This document shows, piece after piece, positions 9,449-18,243 of a DNA stretch of 64,000 bases. Numbering within the stretch: position 1 is the first letter of the stretch; every line of letters begins with the position of its first letter. The stretch covers positions 25,520 to 89,519 of the forward strand of contig JAIVFU010000022.1 of assembly GCA_020829485.1 (NCBI GenBank). Direction: 5' to 3'. The position numbers were made by a program, and so were the translations under genes. The notes below the pieces were generated by a model. It searched no databases. It had not been told where the DNA came from and saw only the letters and a list, made by a program, of their open reading frames with translations. The DNA comes from Nostoc sp. CHAB 5834. GTDB taxonomy: Bacteria > Cyanobacteriota > Cyanobacteriia > Cyanobacteriales > Nostocaceae.

Positions 9449-9500
9449 GAGAGCAGGGAGAGCAGGGGAAGCAGGAGAGTTAAAACTTGAAGGTGACTTC

Positions 9501-9873
9501 AGAAGCTCAACTTCCACCCTCAGAAGCTCAACTTCCACCTTCAGAAGCTCAACTTCCACCCTCAGAAGCTCAACTTTGAGCCTTTGAGAGTAAACTTTCA
9601 CCCTCAGAAGCTCAACTTCCACCTTCAGAAGCTCAACTTTCACCCTCAGAAGCTCAACTTTCACCCTCAGAAGCTCAACTTCCACCCTCAGAAGCTCAAC
9701 TTTCACCCTCAGAAGCTCAACTTCCACCCTCAGAAGCTCAACTTCCACCCTCAGAAGCTCAACTTCCACCCTCAGAAGCTCAACTTCCACCCTCAGAAGC
9801 TCAACTTCCACCCTCAGAAGCTCAACTTCCACCCTCAGAAGCTCAACTTTGAGCCTTTGAGAGTAAACTTTCA
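9501..9873. repeat. 21-bp minisatellite, 16 AGAAGCTCAACTT units in two blocks
   Basis: AGAAGCTCAAC recurs every 21 bp at 9501, 9522, 9543 and 9564, and again twelve times from 9606 to 9837, with CCACCCTC or TCACCCTC between. Both blocks end with the same tail, TTGAGCCTTTGAGAGTAAAC (9574-9593 and 9847-9866), so block and tail were duplicated together. Because 21 is a multiple of three, long frames stay open on both strands (KLNFHPQ and VELLRVE heptads). Neither frame has a credible start with ribosome binding site, so I treat it as non-coding. It occupies most of the gap between the permease and scpA. Confidence 0.9.
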
Positions 9874-10013
9874 AGTTATAACTCCCTATGCCCAATACCT
9901 AAAATCAAAAGTTGCACAATCCGATCTCACAATTCACAATGGTGATTGATTCCAAAGTTTAGGGAATACTCCCAACAGGCAATTCTTGTCATTAATTAAC
10001 TTAAAACCCGTTA

Positions 10014-10841
10014 ATGGAAGCTTCCGAGCTATTAGAAACAATCACATTCCTGATTTACCAAGCCCAACAGGGAGAAATTGACCCTTGGGATGTCCAAGTG
10101 ATTGAGGTGATTGACCGTTACTTAGAACTGATGGCACCGGAGGCAATAGAAAGAGGTTATGAATCGGACTTGTCTCAATCTGGACAAGCATTTTTGTCAG
10201 CATCAATGCTGGTATTATTCAAAGCTAATACCTTGATGCAATTGTCAACAGTAGGAGATATTACAGATGGTGTAGTAGATAATTCCCTATTGGAAGATGA
10301 AGACGGAATATCACATCAGGGTCATCGTCTACCATTAGAACGGCAATTGCGTCGTCGTCCATCGGCAATGCCGCCACCAAAGCGCCGCGTGACTCTGCAA
10401 GAGTTAATCAAGCAATTGCAGATTATGGCGAACCAGCTAAAACTGGTAGAAAAAGTCAGCAAACCTATCCGTTCCAGACGGTTGCCTAGCGTCCAAAGTA
10501 TGCGGGAGGCGCTGGAGTTAGCTCACCAGGAAAATCTGACGGAAGTAGCTAGGGAACTGGAGGAGGTGTTGAATGTGTCGGCAAGGGAGCTAAATTTAGA
10601 ACAAAATTGGTTGAATCTAGAACAACTTGTAGAACTGTGGACTCAGACAAAGCATCTCAACCAAAAGGGGTCTGGACATGATTCTAAACACAGTAATTTA
10701 GTTAGCGTTTTCTGGGCACTGCTGTTGCTCTCTGCTCAATCGAAAGTAGAGCTATTTCAAGAGGAGTTTTACCATGAGATTAAAGTTCGGCTACTTACAT
10801 CAGCTAAGACTGGTAAACCTTTTGAGGAGTCGATGAACTAA
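10014..10841 (+). CDS. scpA: Segregation and condensation protein A
   Basis: Kleisin subunit that bridges the Smc ATPase heads, with ScpB, in chromosome condensation. The N-terminal kleisin part is typical (LIYQAQQGEIDPWDVQVIEV, residues 13-32; then FLSASMLVLFKANTLMQL), a polar linker with RRRPSAMPPPKRRVT follows, and the C-terminal winged-helix part (VSVFWALLLLSAQSKVELFQ) ends at residue 275. The distinctive ID-PWDV motif makes the family clear. scpB is not adjacent. Confidence 0.93.
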   Translation: MEASELLETITFLIYQAQQGEIDPWDVQVIEVIDRYLELMAPEAIERGYESDLSQSGQAFLSASMLVLFKANTLMQLSTVGDITDGVVDNSLLEDEDGISHQGHRLPLERQLRRRPSAMPPPKRRVTLQELIKQLQIMANQLKLVEKVSKPIRSRRLPSVQSMREALELAHQENLTEVARELEEVLNVSARELNLEQNWLNLEQLVELWTQTKHLNQKGSGHDSKHSNLVSVFWALLLLSAQSKVELFQEEFYHEIKVRLLTSAKTGKPFEESMN

Positions 10842-11071
10842 AAAAGCGAAAAGTAGCTTTACAGATAATTTAGAGATTTTTGATTCAGTCGCAAAATCCG
10901 AGTAAATTGAAAAGATAAGCGATCGCTTGTCATCTAAGTATACCTATGGTTGCAATAACCACCAAATTACTGTCATCCCTCTTTAGGGGATAACTTAGAG
11001 CAGAAATAAAAATTGATGATTAAGTATCACTTGATAAAAGTAAACTGGCTTGTGGTTGAGGAATAAATTTT

Positions 11072-12241
11072 ATGAAAGCGATGATTCTCGCGGCTGGCAA
11101 GGGTACTCGCGTGCGTCCGATTACCTATACAATTCCCAAACCAATGATTCCCATCCTGCAAAAGCCAGTGATGGAGTTCTTGCTGGAACTGTTACGCCAA
11201 CATGGATTTGACCAAATTATGGTCAATGTTAGTCATTTGGCTGAGGAAATAGAAAACTATTTTCGTGACGGTCAACGGTTTGGAGTGCAAATTGCCTATT
11301 CCTTTGAAGGAAAAATTGATGACAACGGGAAACTGGAAGGCGAAGCAATTGGTTCAGCTGGAGGGATGCGCCGCATCCAAGACTTCTCGCCCTTTTTTGA
11401 TGATACCTTTGTGGTGTTGTGCGGTGATGCTTTAATTGATTTGGATTTAACTGCGGCGGTTAAATGGCATAGAGCTAAAGGCTCGATCGCTACTATTATT
11501 ACGAAATCTGTCCCCAAAGAAGAAGTTTCTAGCTACGGTGTGGTGGTAACTGACGAAGAGGGGCGTGTTAAAGCTTTCCAAGAAAAACCTTCAATAGAAG
11601 AAGCCCTCAGCACCAACATCAACACAGGTATTTATATCTTTGAGCCAGAAGTTTTTGATTATATCCCCTCTGGTGTCGAATATGACATTGGTGGCCAATT
11701 GTTTCCCAAATTGGTAGAAATCAAAGCTCCCTTCTACGCCATCCCTATGGACTTTGAATGGGTAGATATTGGTAAAGTACCAGATTATTGGCGGGCGATT
11801 CGCGGTGTGCTGCTAGGTGAAATCAAGAATGTGCAAATTCCTGGTCATGAAGTCGCCCCTGGCATTTACACTGGCTTAAATGTCGCCGTAAATTGGGACA
11901 AAGTGGATATCACAGGCCCAGTTTACATTGGCGGGATGACGAGAATAGAAGACGGAGCTAAAATTGTCGGCCCAGCGATGATTGGCCCTAACTGTTGGAT
12001 ATGTAGTGGTGCAACAGTAGAAAACAGCGTGATTTTTGAATGGTCGCGCCTGGGGCCAGGAGTGCGTTTAGTCGATAAGCTGGTGTTTGGACGTTATTGT
12101 GTGGATAAAACTGGCGCTGCAATAGATGTTCAAGCGGCTGCTTTAGACTGGCTGATTACCGATGCCCGTCAGACCCCGCGATCAGATACGCCTCTTGAGC
12201 TACAAGCGATAGAGGAATTGTTGGGGACAAACGCAAGTTAG
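11072..12241 (+). CDS. Sugar-phosphate nucleotidyltransferase with left-handed beta-helix domain
   Basis: Makes an NDP-sugar from a sugar 1-phosphate and NTP. The N-terminal NTP-transferase signature is MKAMILAAGKGTRVRPITYT with KPMIPILQKPVMEFLL; FVVLCGDALIDLDL is the metal site and GGQLFPKLVEIKAPFYAIP and EWVDIGKVPDYWRA are the substrate-side motifs. Residues about 260-345 are hexapeptide repeats (VYIGGMTRIEDGAKIVGPAM). Similar cyanobacterial proteins are annotated as mannose-1-phosphate guanylyltransferase or glucose-1-phosphate thymidylyltransferase; the nucleotide and sugar cannot be chosen from sequence alone. Likely feeds cell-wall or exopolysaccharide synthesis. Confidence 0.87.
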   Translation: MKAMILAAGKGTRVRPITYTIPKPMIPILQKPVMEFLLELLRQHGFDQIMVNVSHLAEEIENYFRDGQRFGVQIAYSFEGKIDDNGKLEGEAIGSAGGMRRIQDFSPFFDDTFVVLCGDALIDLDLTAAVKWHRAKGSIATIITKSVPKEEVSSYGVVVTDEEGRVKAFQEKPSIEEALSTNINTGIYIFEPEVFDYIPSGVEYDIGGQLFPKLVEIKAPFYAIPMDFEWVDIGKVPDYWRAIRGVLLGEIKNVQIPGHEVAPGIYTGLNVAVNWDKVDITGPVYIGGMTRIEDGAKIVGPAMIGPNCWICSGATVENSVIFEWSRLGPGVRLVDKLVFGRYCVDKTGAAIDVQAAALDWLITDARQTPRSDTPLELQAIEELLGTNAS

Positions 12242-12306
12242 GGAGTGGGGAGTGGGGGAGCAGGGAGAAGATTTTTCCCGTCTCCCTCTTTGCAATGCCC
12301 AATGCC

Positions 12307-12449
12307 AATCCTAACTCAATACGCTTGGGTTAAGCCCAAAAACCTTGGTAGAGACGCGAAATTGTACTTCGTCCCGCTACGCTAACGCGTCTCTACAGGT
12401 CTAAAATCAGTACCAAAAATCCTTAACCCAAGCGTATTGAATCCTAACT
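12307..12449. mobile_element. MITE with perfect 18-bp inverted ends and 10-bp target duplication
   Basis: Terminal repeats CAATACGCTTGGGTTAAG (12317-12334) and its exact inverse (12422-12439) are directly flanked by AATCCTAACT on both sides (12307-12316 and 12440-12449). Inside is a smaller inverted repeat, TAGAGACGCG...CGCGTCTCTA. There is no ORF. A second element with the same ends lies at 55980-56127. Confidence 0.88.
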
Positions 12450-12456
12450 ATCAATT

Positions 12457-14469
12457 CTAACTATTTAAGTACGTATATCTTCTGAGACTCTGTTCGTAGG
12501 TTTGTAACAGTCGCTGAGATTCTGCTAGGGTAATGCGCTTTTCTTCTAATGCTTTCTCGCAACGCTGGCGAATGTTTTCCACCATATCTTCGGAGTCATA
12601 CTGGACGTAGCTTACCACTTCGCTCATGGTGTCACCTTTGACAATGTGTTCAATCTGGTAGCCTTTGGGCGTTAATTGGATGTGAACGGCGTTAGTATCC
12701 CCAAAGAGGTTGTGCAAATTGCCCATGATTTCTTGGTAAGCTCCATTCAAGAACATTCCCAAATAATAGGGTTCTCCGGGCTTGTAAGTGTGCAACTCTA
12801 AAACCGATTTGACATCGCGCAGGTCAATAAAGCGGTCGATTTTACCATCACTATCGCAGGTGAGGTCTGCCAAAATTCCCCGCCGCGTTGGTTCTTCATC
12901 CAAGCGGTGGATTGGCATGATCGGGAATAGCTGATCGATCGCCCAACAATCTGGTGCTGATTGAAACACTGACATGTTGACGTAGTAGATGGAAGCCATG
13001 ATTTTCTCTAGGTCTTCCAGTTCATCGGGTACGTATTCTTGCTGTCTAGTGATGTTGAGAATTTTTTGACAACAAGCCCAGTAGAGGCGTTCGGCTTTGG
13101 CTCGTTCTCTGAGGCGTAATATTCCTAAGTTGAAGCGGCTGATGGCTTCTTCTTTGAATTGTGCCGCGTCGTGGTAGAACTCCTGATAATTCTCTTGGTT
13201 GATAGATTGGTAAGTTTCCCAAAGATAATTAATAATCGGGGATTCTCCCTCTTGTGGAGGTTCTGGTGCATCCAGGGGGACATCACTAGTACTGAGAACG
13301 TCAAAAATCAGCACCGATTGATGGGAAGCGATCGCTCGTCCACTTTCGCTAATCAGTGTTGGTACGGGAATATCCCGCTCTGCACAGGTATCTTTTAACT
13401 CTGCCACGATGTCGTTGGCATAGTTCTGCATATTGTAATTTTTCGATGCATAGAAGTTGGTTTGGGAGCCATCGTAATCTACGCCCAAGCCGCCACCAAC
13501 ATCAAGGTATTTCATATCTGCTCCCAGCATCGACAATTCCACATAAATGCGGCTGGCTTCTTGGATGGCATCTTTAATCACATTAATAGCAGAGATTTGT
13601 GAGCCGATATGGAAGTGCATTAACTGCAAAGAATCGAGCAGGTCAGCTTCCCGTAATTTGTCAACAGCCTCCATTACTTCAGGCATTGTCAAACCAAATT
13701 TAGCGCGATCGCCACTGGAGGCTCCCCAACGTCCCATGCCTTGGGTACTGAGTTTAGCGCGAACACCTAATATCGGTTTAATACCTAACTGGCGATTGGC
13801 ATCAATTACCAAATCTACCTCTTCAATCTGTTCTAAAACGATGATTGGTGTTTGCCCTAGTCTTTGGGCTAACATTGCCGTTTCGATGTATTCTCGGTCT
13901 TTGTAGCCGTTGCAAACTAACAATGCTCCTGGTGTATCCAAAACAGCCAGAGCAATCATTAATTCTGGCTTGGAACCGGCTTCTAAACCAAATTGATGGG
14001 GTTTGCCAAATTTTACTAAATCCTCAATCAAATGCCGCTCTTGATTGCATTTAACGGGAAACACGCCACGATAGACACCAGGGTAATTGTAGCGAGCGAT
14101 CGCTTTAGCAAAACAAGCGTTCAACCGCTCAATCCGGTCTTCCAAAATATCAGAAAAGCGAATCAACATGGGAAGTCCCAAGTTGCGCTGTTTCATAGAG
14201 TTGACCAATTCAAACAAGTCAAGAGATCCCCCGCGATCGCCCTTAGGTGCCACGGTAACGTGACCAGCAGCGCTAATGGAAAAATAAGGTTGTCCCCAAC
14301 CTTCAATGCGGTACAAGGCTTCACTATCCTCAATTTTCCAGGAGCGAGGTAAATCTCCTGTGGCAGGACTAGGTGGTAACAGCTTTTTTTGCTTATGATT
14401 TTTCACTTCTTTGAGTCCATTGGACGGTAGTACCACCTCGTCAGATGTAGCAGTTGAATCAGCACCCAT
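12457..14469 (-). CDS. speA: Biosynthetic arginine decarboxylase
   Basis: PLP enzyme converting arginine to agmatine, first step of polyamine synthesis and an arginine-catabolic branch in cyanobacteria. It belongs to the alanine-racemase-fold ADC family. The PLP lysine lies in GVFPVKCNQERHL (about residue 140). Other motifs are FGLEAGSKPELM, LMHFHIGSQIS, DVGGGLGVDYDG (PLP phosphate) and the C-terminal PIMPIHRLDEEPTRRG with LADLTCDSDGKID holding the active-site Cys-Asp. Length 670 aa is standard for this class. Expected cytosolic. Confidence 0.97.
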   Translation of the reverse strand: MGADSTATSDEVVLPSNGLKEVKNHKQKKLLPPSPATGDLPRSWKIEDSEALYRIEGWGQPYFSISAAGHVTVAPKGDRGGSLDLFELVNSMKQRNLGLPMLIRFSDILEDRIERLNACFAKAIARYNYPGVYRGVFPVKCNQERHLIEDLVKFGKPHQFGLEAGSKPELMIALAVLDTPGALLVCNGYKDREYIETAMLAQRLGQTPIIVLEQIEEVDLVIDANRQLGIKPILGVRAKLSTQGMGRWGASSGDRAKFGLTMPEVMEAVDKLREADLLDSLQLMHFHIGSQISAINVIKDAIQEASRIYVELSMLGADMKYLDVGGGLGVDYDGSQTNFYASKNYNMQNYANDIVAELKDTCAERDIPVPTLISESGRAIASHQSVLIFDVLSTSDVPLDAPEPPQEGESPIINYLWETYQSINQENYQEFYHDAAQFKEEAISRFNLGILRLRERAKAERLYWACCQKILNITRQQEYVPDELEDLEKIMASIYYVNMSVFQSAPDCWAIDQLFPIMPIHRLDEEPTRRGILADLTCDSDGKIDRFIDLRDVKSVLELHTYKPGEPYYLGMFLNGAYQEIMGNLHNLFGDTNAVHIQLTPKGYQIEHIVKGDTMSEVVSYVQYDSEDMVENIRQRCEKALEEKRITLAESQRLLQTYEQSLRRYTYLNS

Positions 14470-14576
14470 TTATTCCTAACCTCTGTTTTTCGCCCACAAT
14501 TTAACAATTTAACGCATTCATTTGGGAACGTATATGCACCCAATGATAATTTCTGAGATAAACTCTGATTGGTCAA

Positions 14577-14670
14577 GAGTCATTGGTCATTAGTCATTGG
14601 TCATTAGTCATTAGTACAAAACCCTGAGACTCAAGACAAAGGACAAATGACAAAGGACAAATGACAAAAT
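14577..14670. repeat. Heptanucleotide tandem repeats (TCATTGG/TAGTCAT; GACAAAT)
   Basis: Seven-base units GTCATTA/GTCATTG repeat about six times at 14577-14613, then ACAAAGGACAAATG-type units to 14670. This is the short tandem repeat type common in Nostocales. It lies in the speA-ndk divergent gap. Confidence 0.75.
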
Positions 14671-14700
14671 AAAAAATTCATTAAGTTTTTGGAGATAGCT

Positions 14701-15150
14701 TTGGAACGTACATTCTTAGCAATTAAGCCAGATGGAGTACAACGGGGATTAGTGGGGGAAATTATCCGTCGCTTTGAAACTAAAGGTTTTACCCTAGTTG
14801 GTTTAAAGTTCCTGAAAGTCAGTCGGGAATTGGCACAACAACACTATGATGTTCACCGGGAACGTCCCTTTTTTGCTGGTCTAGTGGAATTTATCATTTC
14901 TAGCCCAGTGGTGGCGATGGTATGGGAAGGTGATGGTGTTGTTGCATCTGCCAGAAAGATTATTGGTGCGACGAACCCCTTAACATCAGAACCAGGAACG
15001 ATTCGCGGCGATTTTGGCATAAATATTGGTCGCAACTTAATCCACGGTTCTGATGCTCCAGAAACCGCGCAAAAGGAAATAGCCCTATGGTTTAAGGATG
15101 AAGAATTAGTCAATTGGCAACCACACTTAACGCCTTGGTTGCACGAGTAA
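14701..15150 (+). CDS. ndk: Nucleoside diphosphate kinase
   Basis: Transfers the gamma-phosphate between nucleoside tri- and diphosphates through a phosphohistidine. The start is TTG at 14701 ([20 protein letters not shown]), with GGAG at 14691-14694; the in-frame TTG at 14689 lies just upstream of it and would place this ribosome binding site inside the coding sequence. The active-site motif is [16 protein letters not shown] with the catalytic His. [13 protein letters not shown] (here HRERPFF) and GTIRGDFGI are also typical. With this start the product is 149 aa, the usual length. Confidence 0.97.
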   Translation: MERTFLAIKPDGVQRGLVGEIIRRFETKGFTLVGLKFLKVSRELAQQHYDVHRERPFFAGLVEFIISSPVVAMVWEGDGVVASARKIIGATNPLTSEPGTIRGDFGINIGRNLIHGSDAPETAQKEIALWFKDEELVNWQPHLTPWLHE

Positions 15151-15243
15151 AAAACTAGGGAGTGGGGAGTGGGGAATAGGGAGTGGGGAATGGGGAATAA
15201 GTGAACAATTATTATTCTTCCTTATCTCCCTCATCCCCCTCAC

Positions 15244-15966
15244 TTATTTAGAGACTTCGCTCTTTTCTGGTTCTACTTGGGGTAATTGAGCGCCAACACG
15301 TTTGGAAAATCCCCAGCCTAAAATCAGGAAGATGGCAGTAATCATGATCCATTCTGGTGGAACAAAACTATCGTTCACCACTTTCAACAACAAGCGCAAG
15401 CCTACCAACGCTACAGTTACATAGCCTGCGTCTTCTAGGTTTTCATATTCGTCTAGCCAACGGATAAACAATCCCGCCATGAATCGCAGCGTGATAATAC
15501 CAATTGTTGCACCCGTCAGCACTAGCCATTTTTCTTGAGAAACTGCGATCGCAGTTGTCACGCTATCCAAAGAAAATGCCAAATCTGTAAATGCAATCAC
15601 AGGTATCGCTTGCAACAATGAATTAAAACGCGGCCCGTGATGGTGATCGTCCTTCGTTTCTTCCGAGGTAAAGTGTTGGAATACCAACCACAGTAGATAA
15701 GCAGCGCCCAATAATTCAAATTGCCAGAATTGTTGTACCCAAGTGGCAGTGAGAATCAGGGTGATTCGCAGCACATAAGCAACGACTAAACCAAAGTTCA
15801 AAGCTTTACGCTCAAGTTCTTTGTCTTCCAGCCCCTTAGCGATCGCAGCCAGGGCGATGGCATTGTCGGCAGATAACAGCGCCTCTAAAAGCACCAGGAT
15901 CAGCAAAACTATAAGGGCTTCAAGGCTGAAATGAAAGTCGAGGTAATCAAAAATTCGGTCTAGCAT
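15244..15966 (-). CDS. TerC family integral membrane protein
   Basis: TerC/Alx family; recent work on relatives points to metal (manganese) export, and plant TerC acts in thylakoid membrane biogenesis, but the role here is not known. Seven or so helices are visible. The conserved acidic intramembrane motifs are LLSADNAIALA (about 29-39) and AFSLDSVTTAIA (about 133-144). Length (240 aa) fits the short form. The promoter region contains the left direct repeat of the defence island, about 55 bases upstream of the start. Confidence 0.9.
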   Translation of the reverse strand: MLDRIFDYLDFHFSLEALIVLLILVLLEALLSADNAIALAAIAKGLEDKELERKALNFGLVVAYVLRITLILTATWVQQFWQFELLGAAYLLWLVFQHFTSEETKDDHHHGPRFNSLLQAIPVIAFTDLAFSLDSVTTAIAVSQEKWLVLTGATIGIITLRFMAGLFIRWLDEYENLEDAGYVTVALVGLRLLLKVVNDSFVPPEWIMITAIFLILGWGFSKRVGAQLPQVEPEKSEVSK

Positions 15967-16017
15967 TCCGGGTTTCTCAAACAGAAAAAATTAAAATTTG
16001 ACAAGAACAGAGATTTA

Positions 16018-16201
16018 TATATTAAAAATCGCAATAAATTGCCACTCTAATCCAGCTTAACGTGCTTGTGGTGGATTTTGAAGAGGGTTGAATGTGTGCG
16101 ATCGTAATTCGAGTGGGGTAATTTGCGTATAAGTCAATACACCCAAAGTTTTAACATCTAGTGAATGCGATCGCAATGAACCACTGTCAGTTCGCATCTA
16201 A
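16018..16201. repeat. Left direct repeat bounding the defence island
   Basis: About 160 bp (16018-16177) match 22037-22195 with roughly a dozen mismatches by eye. The match resumes with CTGTCAGTTCGCATCTAA at 16184-16201, equal to 22325-22342. In the right copy these two parts are split by a 125-bp MITE. It contains GCGATCG sites but no ORF. Confidence 0.88.
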
Positions 16202-16237
16202 AATTAAAAGATGACAACAAAAATATGGTAAGAGTTT

Positions 16238-16474
16238 ATGGATAACACACTTCTACAACGCATCACTCATAATCCAAATATCTGCCACGGTAAACCCTGC
16301 GTTCGAGGACTTCGTTATCCAGTTGAGTTTATTTTGGAACTACTCAGTTCTGGCATGACTACTGAGGAAATATTGGTAGATTATGACGATTTAGAATCTA
16401 AAGATATTTTGGCTGTCTTGTTATTTGCCGCTCGACTCAGCCAAGTCAAAAGCATTCATCGAATTGCCTCATGA
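16238..16474 (+). CDS. DUF433 family protein (putative antitoxin)
   Basis: The 78-aa product matches the DUF433 pattern: RITHNPNICHGKPCVRGLRY at the N terminus, then EFILELLSSGMTTEEIL and a short helix. DUF433 proteins are winged-helix-like and usually sit upstream of a DUF5615 PIN-like gene, an arrangement generally read as a toxin-antitoxin pair. Here the stop and the next start overlap (ATGA), so the two are translationally coupled. Confidence 0.88.
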   Translation: MDNTLLQRITHNPNICHGKPCVRGLRYPVEFILELLSSGMTTEEILVDYDDLESKDILAVLLFAARLSQVKSIHRIAS

Positions 16475-16824
16475 AATTTCTTGTCGATGCTCAGTTACCA
16501 GTTCGTCTTGCCCGTTTTCTCAAAACTTCAGGTTATGACACGATCCACACTAGAGACTTACCACGGGAAAATGCTACGCCAGATAATGAGATTAATACTG
16601 TATCAATTCAACAAAATCGGATTTTAATTACCAAAGATGTGGATTTTGTCAACTCTTTTTTAACAGTTCAGGAACCTTATAAACTACTTTTAATAACGAC
16701 AGGCAATATCAATAACTCAGAATTAGAATCCCTATTTATAGCTAACTTCCAATCTGTAGTTGAATTGTTTAAGCAGCATTCCTATATTGAAATAAATCGA
16801 GACACCATTATTGTGCATCAGTAG
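16471..16824 (+). CDS. DUF5615 PIN-like protein (putative toxin)
   Basis: The 117-aa protein opens with MKFLVDAQLPVRLARFLK, the acidic N-terminal motif of DUF5615, and has DTIHTRDLP and ILITKDVDFVNSF, the second and third acidic clusters of the PIN-like nuclease fold. Family members are presumed ribonucleases held in check by the DUF433 partner. It starts within the DUF433 stop codon and is convergent with the end of the Zorya-like operon, 20 bases away. Confidence 0.88.
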   Translation: MKFLVDAQLPVRLARFLKTSGYDTIHTRDLPRENATPDNEINTVSIQQNRILITKDVDFVNSFLTVQEPYKLLLITTGNINNSELESLFIANFQSVVELFKQHSYIEINRDTIIVHQ

Positions 16825-16844
16825 TCTCTATAAAATTTCTAACA

Positions 16845-18230
16845 TCACACATAGACTCGATGTTGCCGTTCCAGATATTCAATTTCTCTATTCCACCGCC
16901 CAAGCCTGTTTTCTCGCTGTTGTAATTGATCTGCTGTCGGGTTTCTGTAAGGTTCAGTACCTGGATTTGGGTTAATTCCCTTATTTGCAAGCCATTGGCG
17001 GCAAAAGAATTGCCAAAGAAATTCATGATCGTGCTTATCGCCACCCAGACAACGAATCCGCTTGACTGAAAGCGTGGATTCATCAAAAAGGCTTTGCTCA
17101 TTTCTAGAATTTTTCGGAAACAGGCGCGTCTCACTACCTCTTCCACGAAAGAATTCGACTACAAACCACTCGCCAAAATCAAATATACAAACCTCTGTCG
17201 GGTCGCTACCATCATCCTCTAATAGATCAACATCACCTTGGATTTGATACCCGATGGCAATTTGTGATGTCTTGGGTAACAAGATACGAAGCCGTTCAAA
17301 GCGGTTACTGTAATTAGCCCAAAAATCCCTGCGACTACATAGCCGATTTGACTCGAAGTTTTCTAAATCCAGCTTGTTCAATATGAGATTTACTAACTTT
17401 TGGAAATCACCATAATTGATACCTCCAATCCACTCTCGAAGCCTTTGCCTTGCTGGATCTGAAAGTTTATACCAATTTTCACCATTTCTATAGTTATGTC
17501 TTAACCAATCAACCAGTAAAGAATGATTGCTTGCTATATCATTGGAAACATTAGTGAGTAAATAATTAACAGCATTTATTTGCTGACTCTCTGACATTTC
17601 ATCCAAACAACTTAACAACCATTTTACTTGCTGCCGATTTGGAGAACGAATTGTAGTAAAATAGGGAGTTATTTCTTCTAAAAATCTGCTGAATAATGGA
17701 ATCCAAAGAGGTAAATCTTCTTTGATTGTGTTTAGCAATTCAGTTCTATTAATACGCTGTTCACAAGTAATTTTTGCTAATTCTATACCTGCTTGTTTAC
17801 TGCGAAACGCCCGAATAATTTGAACTGGTAGCAGGTGACTAACTAAGTTAGAATGAGCAAAGATATCAAAAGATTCAGCTAAAGACTGTGCTAACACCTG
17901 TTCTTGCCAATCACCATAATAAAGAGCTATACGCCACAATAGCTGATGTTGCAACCATGAGTTAGAAATTGCTACTTTCCAAATGGCTACTGATGTTTTC
18001 TTGGATCGGTCAATATTTTGCTGATCCCACTGTGCTTTAGCATGAATGCAGTAAACCCAGTCCAACTTACTTACTTGATCAGCTTTACCCTGTTCAATAG
18101 CTTGCAATATTTTATCAACACTTGGTATTGATATTGTTGCATCTGGTAAGTTATTTGCAAGTTGAATAAGTTGATTAGGACTACATTGGGGAGTTTCAGG
18201 CAGGGAAGGAATGGAAGACTGATAATTCAA
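16845..18230 (-). CDS. zorC: EH-signature domain protein, ZorC-like
   Basis: Third gene after zorA and zorB, 13 bases downstream of zorB. The 461-aa protein has a long helical N-terminal region and a C-terminal domain whose features match the EH-signature domain of ZorC: SRRDFWANYSNRFERLRILL (about 312-331), then FDFGEWFVVEF with the conserved Glu, and GGDKHDHEFLWQFFCRQWL with the conserved His. In type I Zorya, ZorC binds DNA and is thought to link motor activation to the effector. The assignment rests on motif reading and on the neighbouring genes. There is no nuclease or helicase motif in it. Its end is 20 bases from the DUF5615 gene. Confidence 0.8.
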   Translation of the reverse strand: MNYQSSIPSLPETPQCSPNQLIQLANNLPDATISIPSVDKILQAIEQGKADQVSKLDWVYCIHAKAQWDQQNIDRSKKTSVAIWKVAISNSWLQHQLLWRIALYYGDWQEQVLAQSLAESFDIFAHSNLVSHLLPVQIIRAFRSKQAGIELAKITCEQRINRTELLNTIKEDLPLWIPLFSRFLEEITPYFTTIRSPNRQQVKWLLSCLDEMSESQQINAVNYLLTNVSNDIASNHSLLVDWLRHNYRNGENWYKLSDPARQRLREWIGGINYGDFQKLVNLILNKLDLENFESNRLCSRRDFWANYSNRFERLRILLPKTSQIAIGYQIQGDVDLLEDDGSDPTEVCIFDFGEWFVVEFFRGRGSETRLFPKNSRNEQSLFDESTLSVKRIRCLGGDKHDHEFLWQFFCRQWLANKGINPNPGTEPYRNPTADQLQQRENRLGRWNREIEYLERQHRVYV

Positions 18231-18243
18231 TGTTTTAGCTCCT

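Noticed and set aside
9501..9873. CRISPR array
   Set aside because: Units are contiguous and there are no unique spacers; no cas genes nearby.
9410..9895. Long minus-strand frame of VELLRVE heptads and plus-strand frame of KLNFHPQ heptads as real proteins
   Set aside because: Both arise from a 21-bp tandem repeat whose length is a multiple of three; no convincing start signals, and the minus frame overlaps the end of the permease gene.
16238..16824. DUF433/DUF5615 pair as part of the Zorya operon
   Set aside because: It is on the opposite strand and convergent; it only shares the island.
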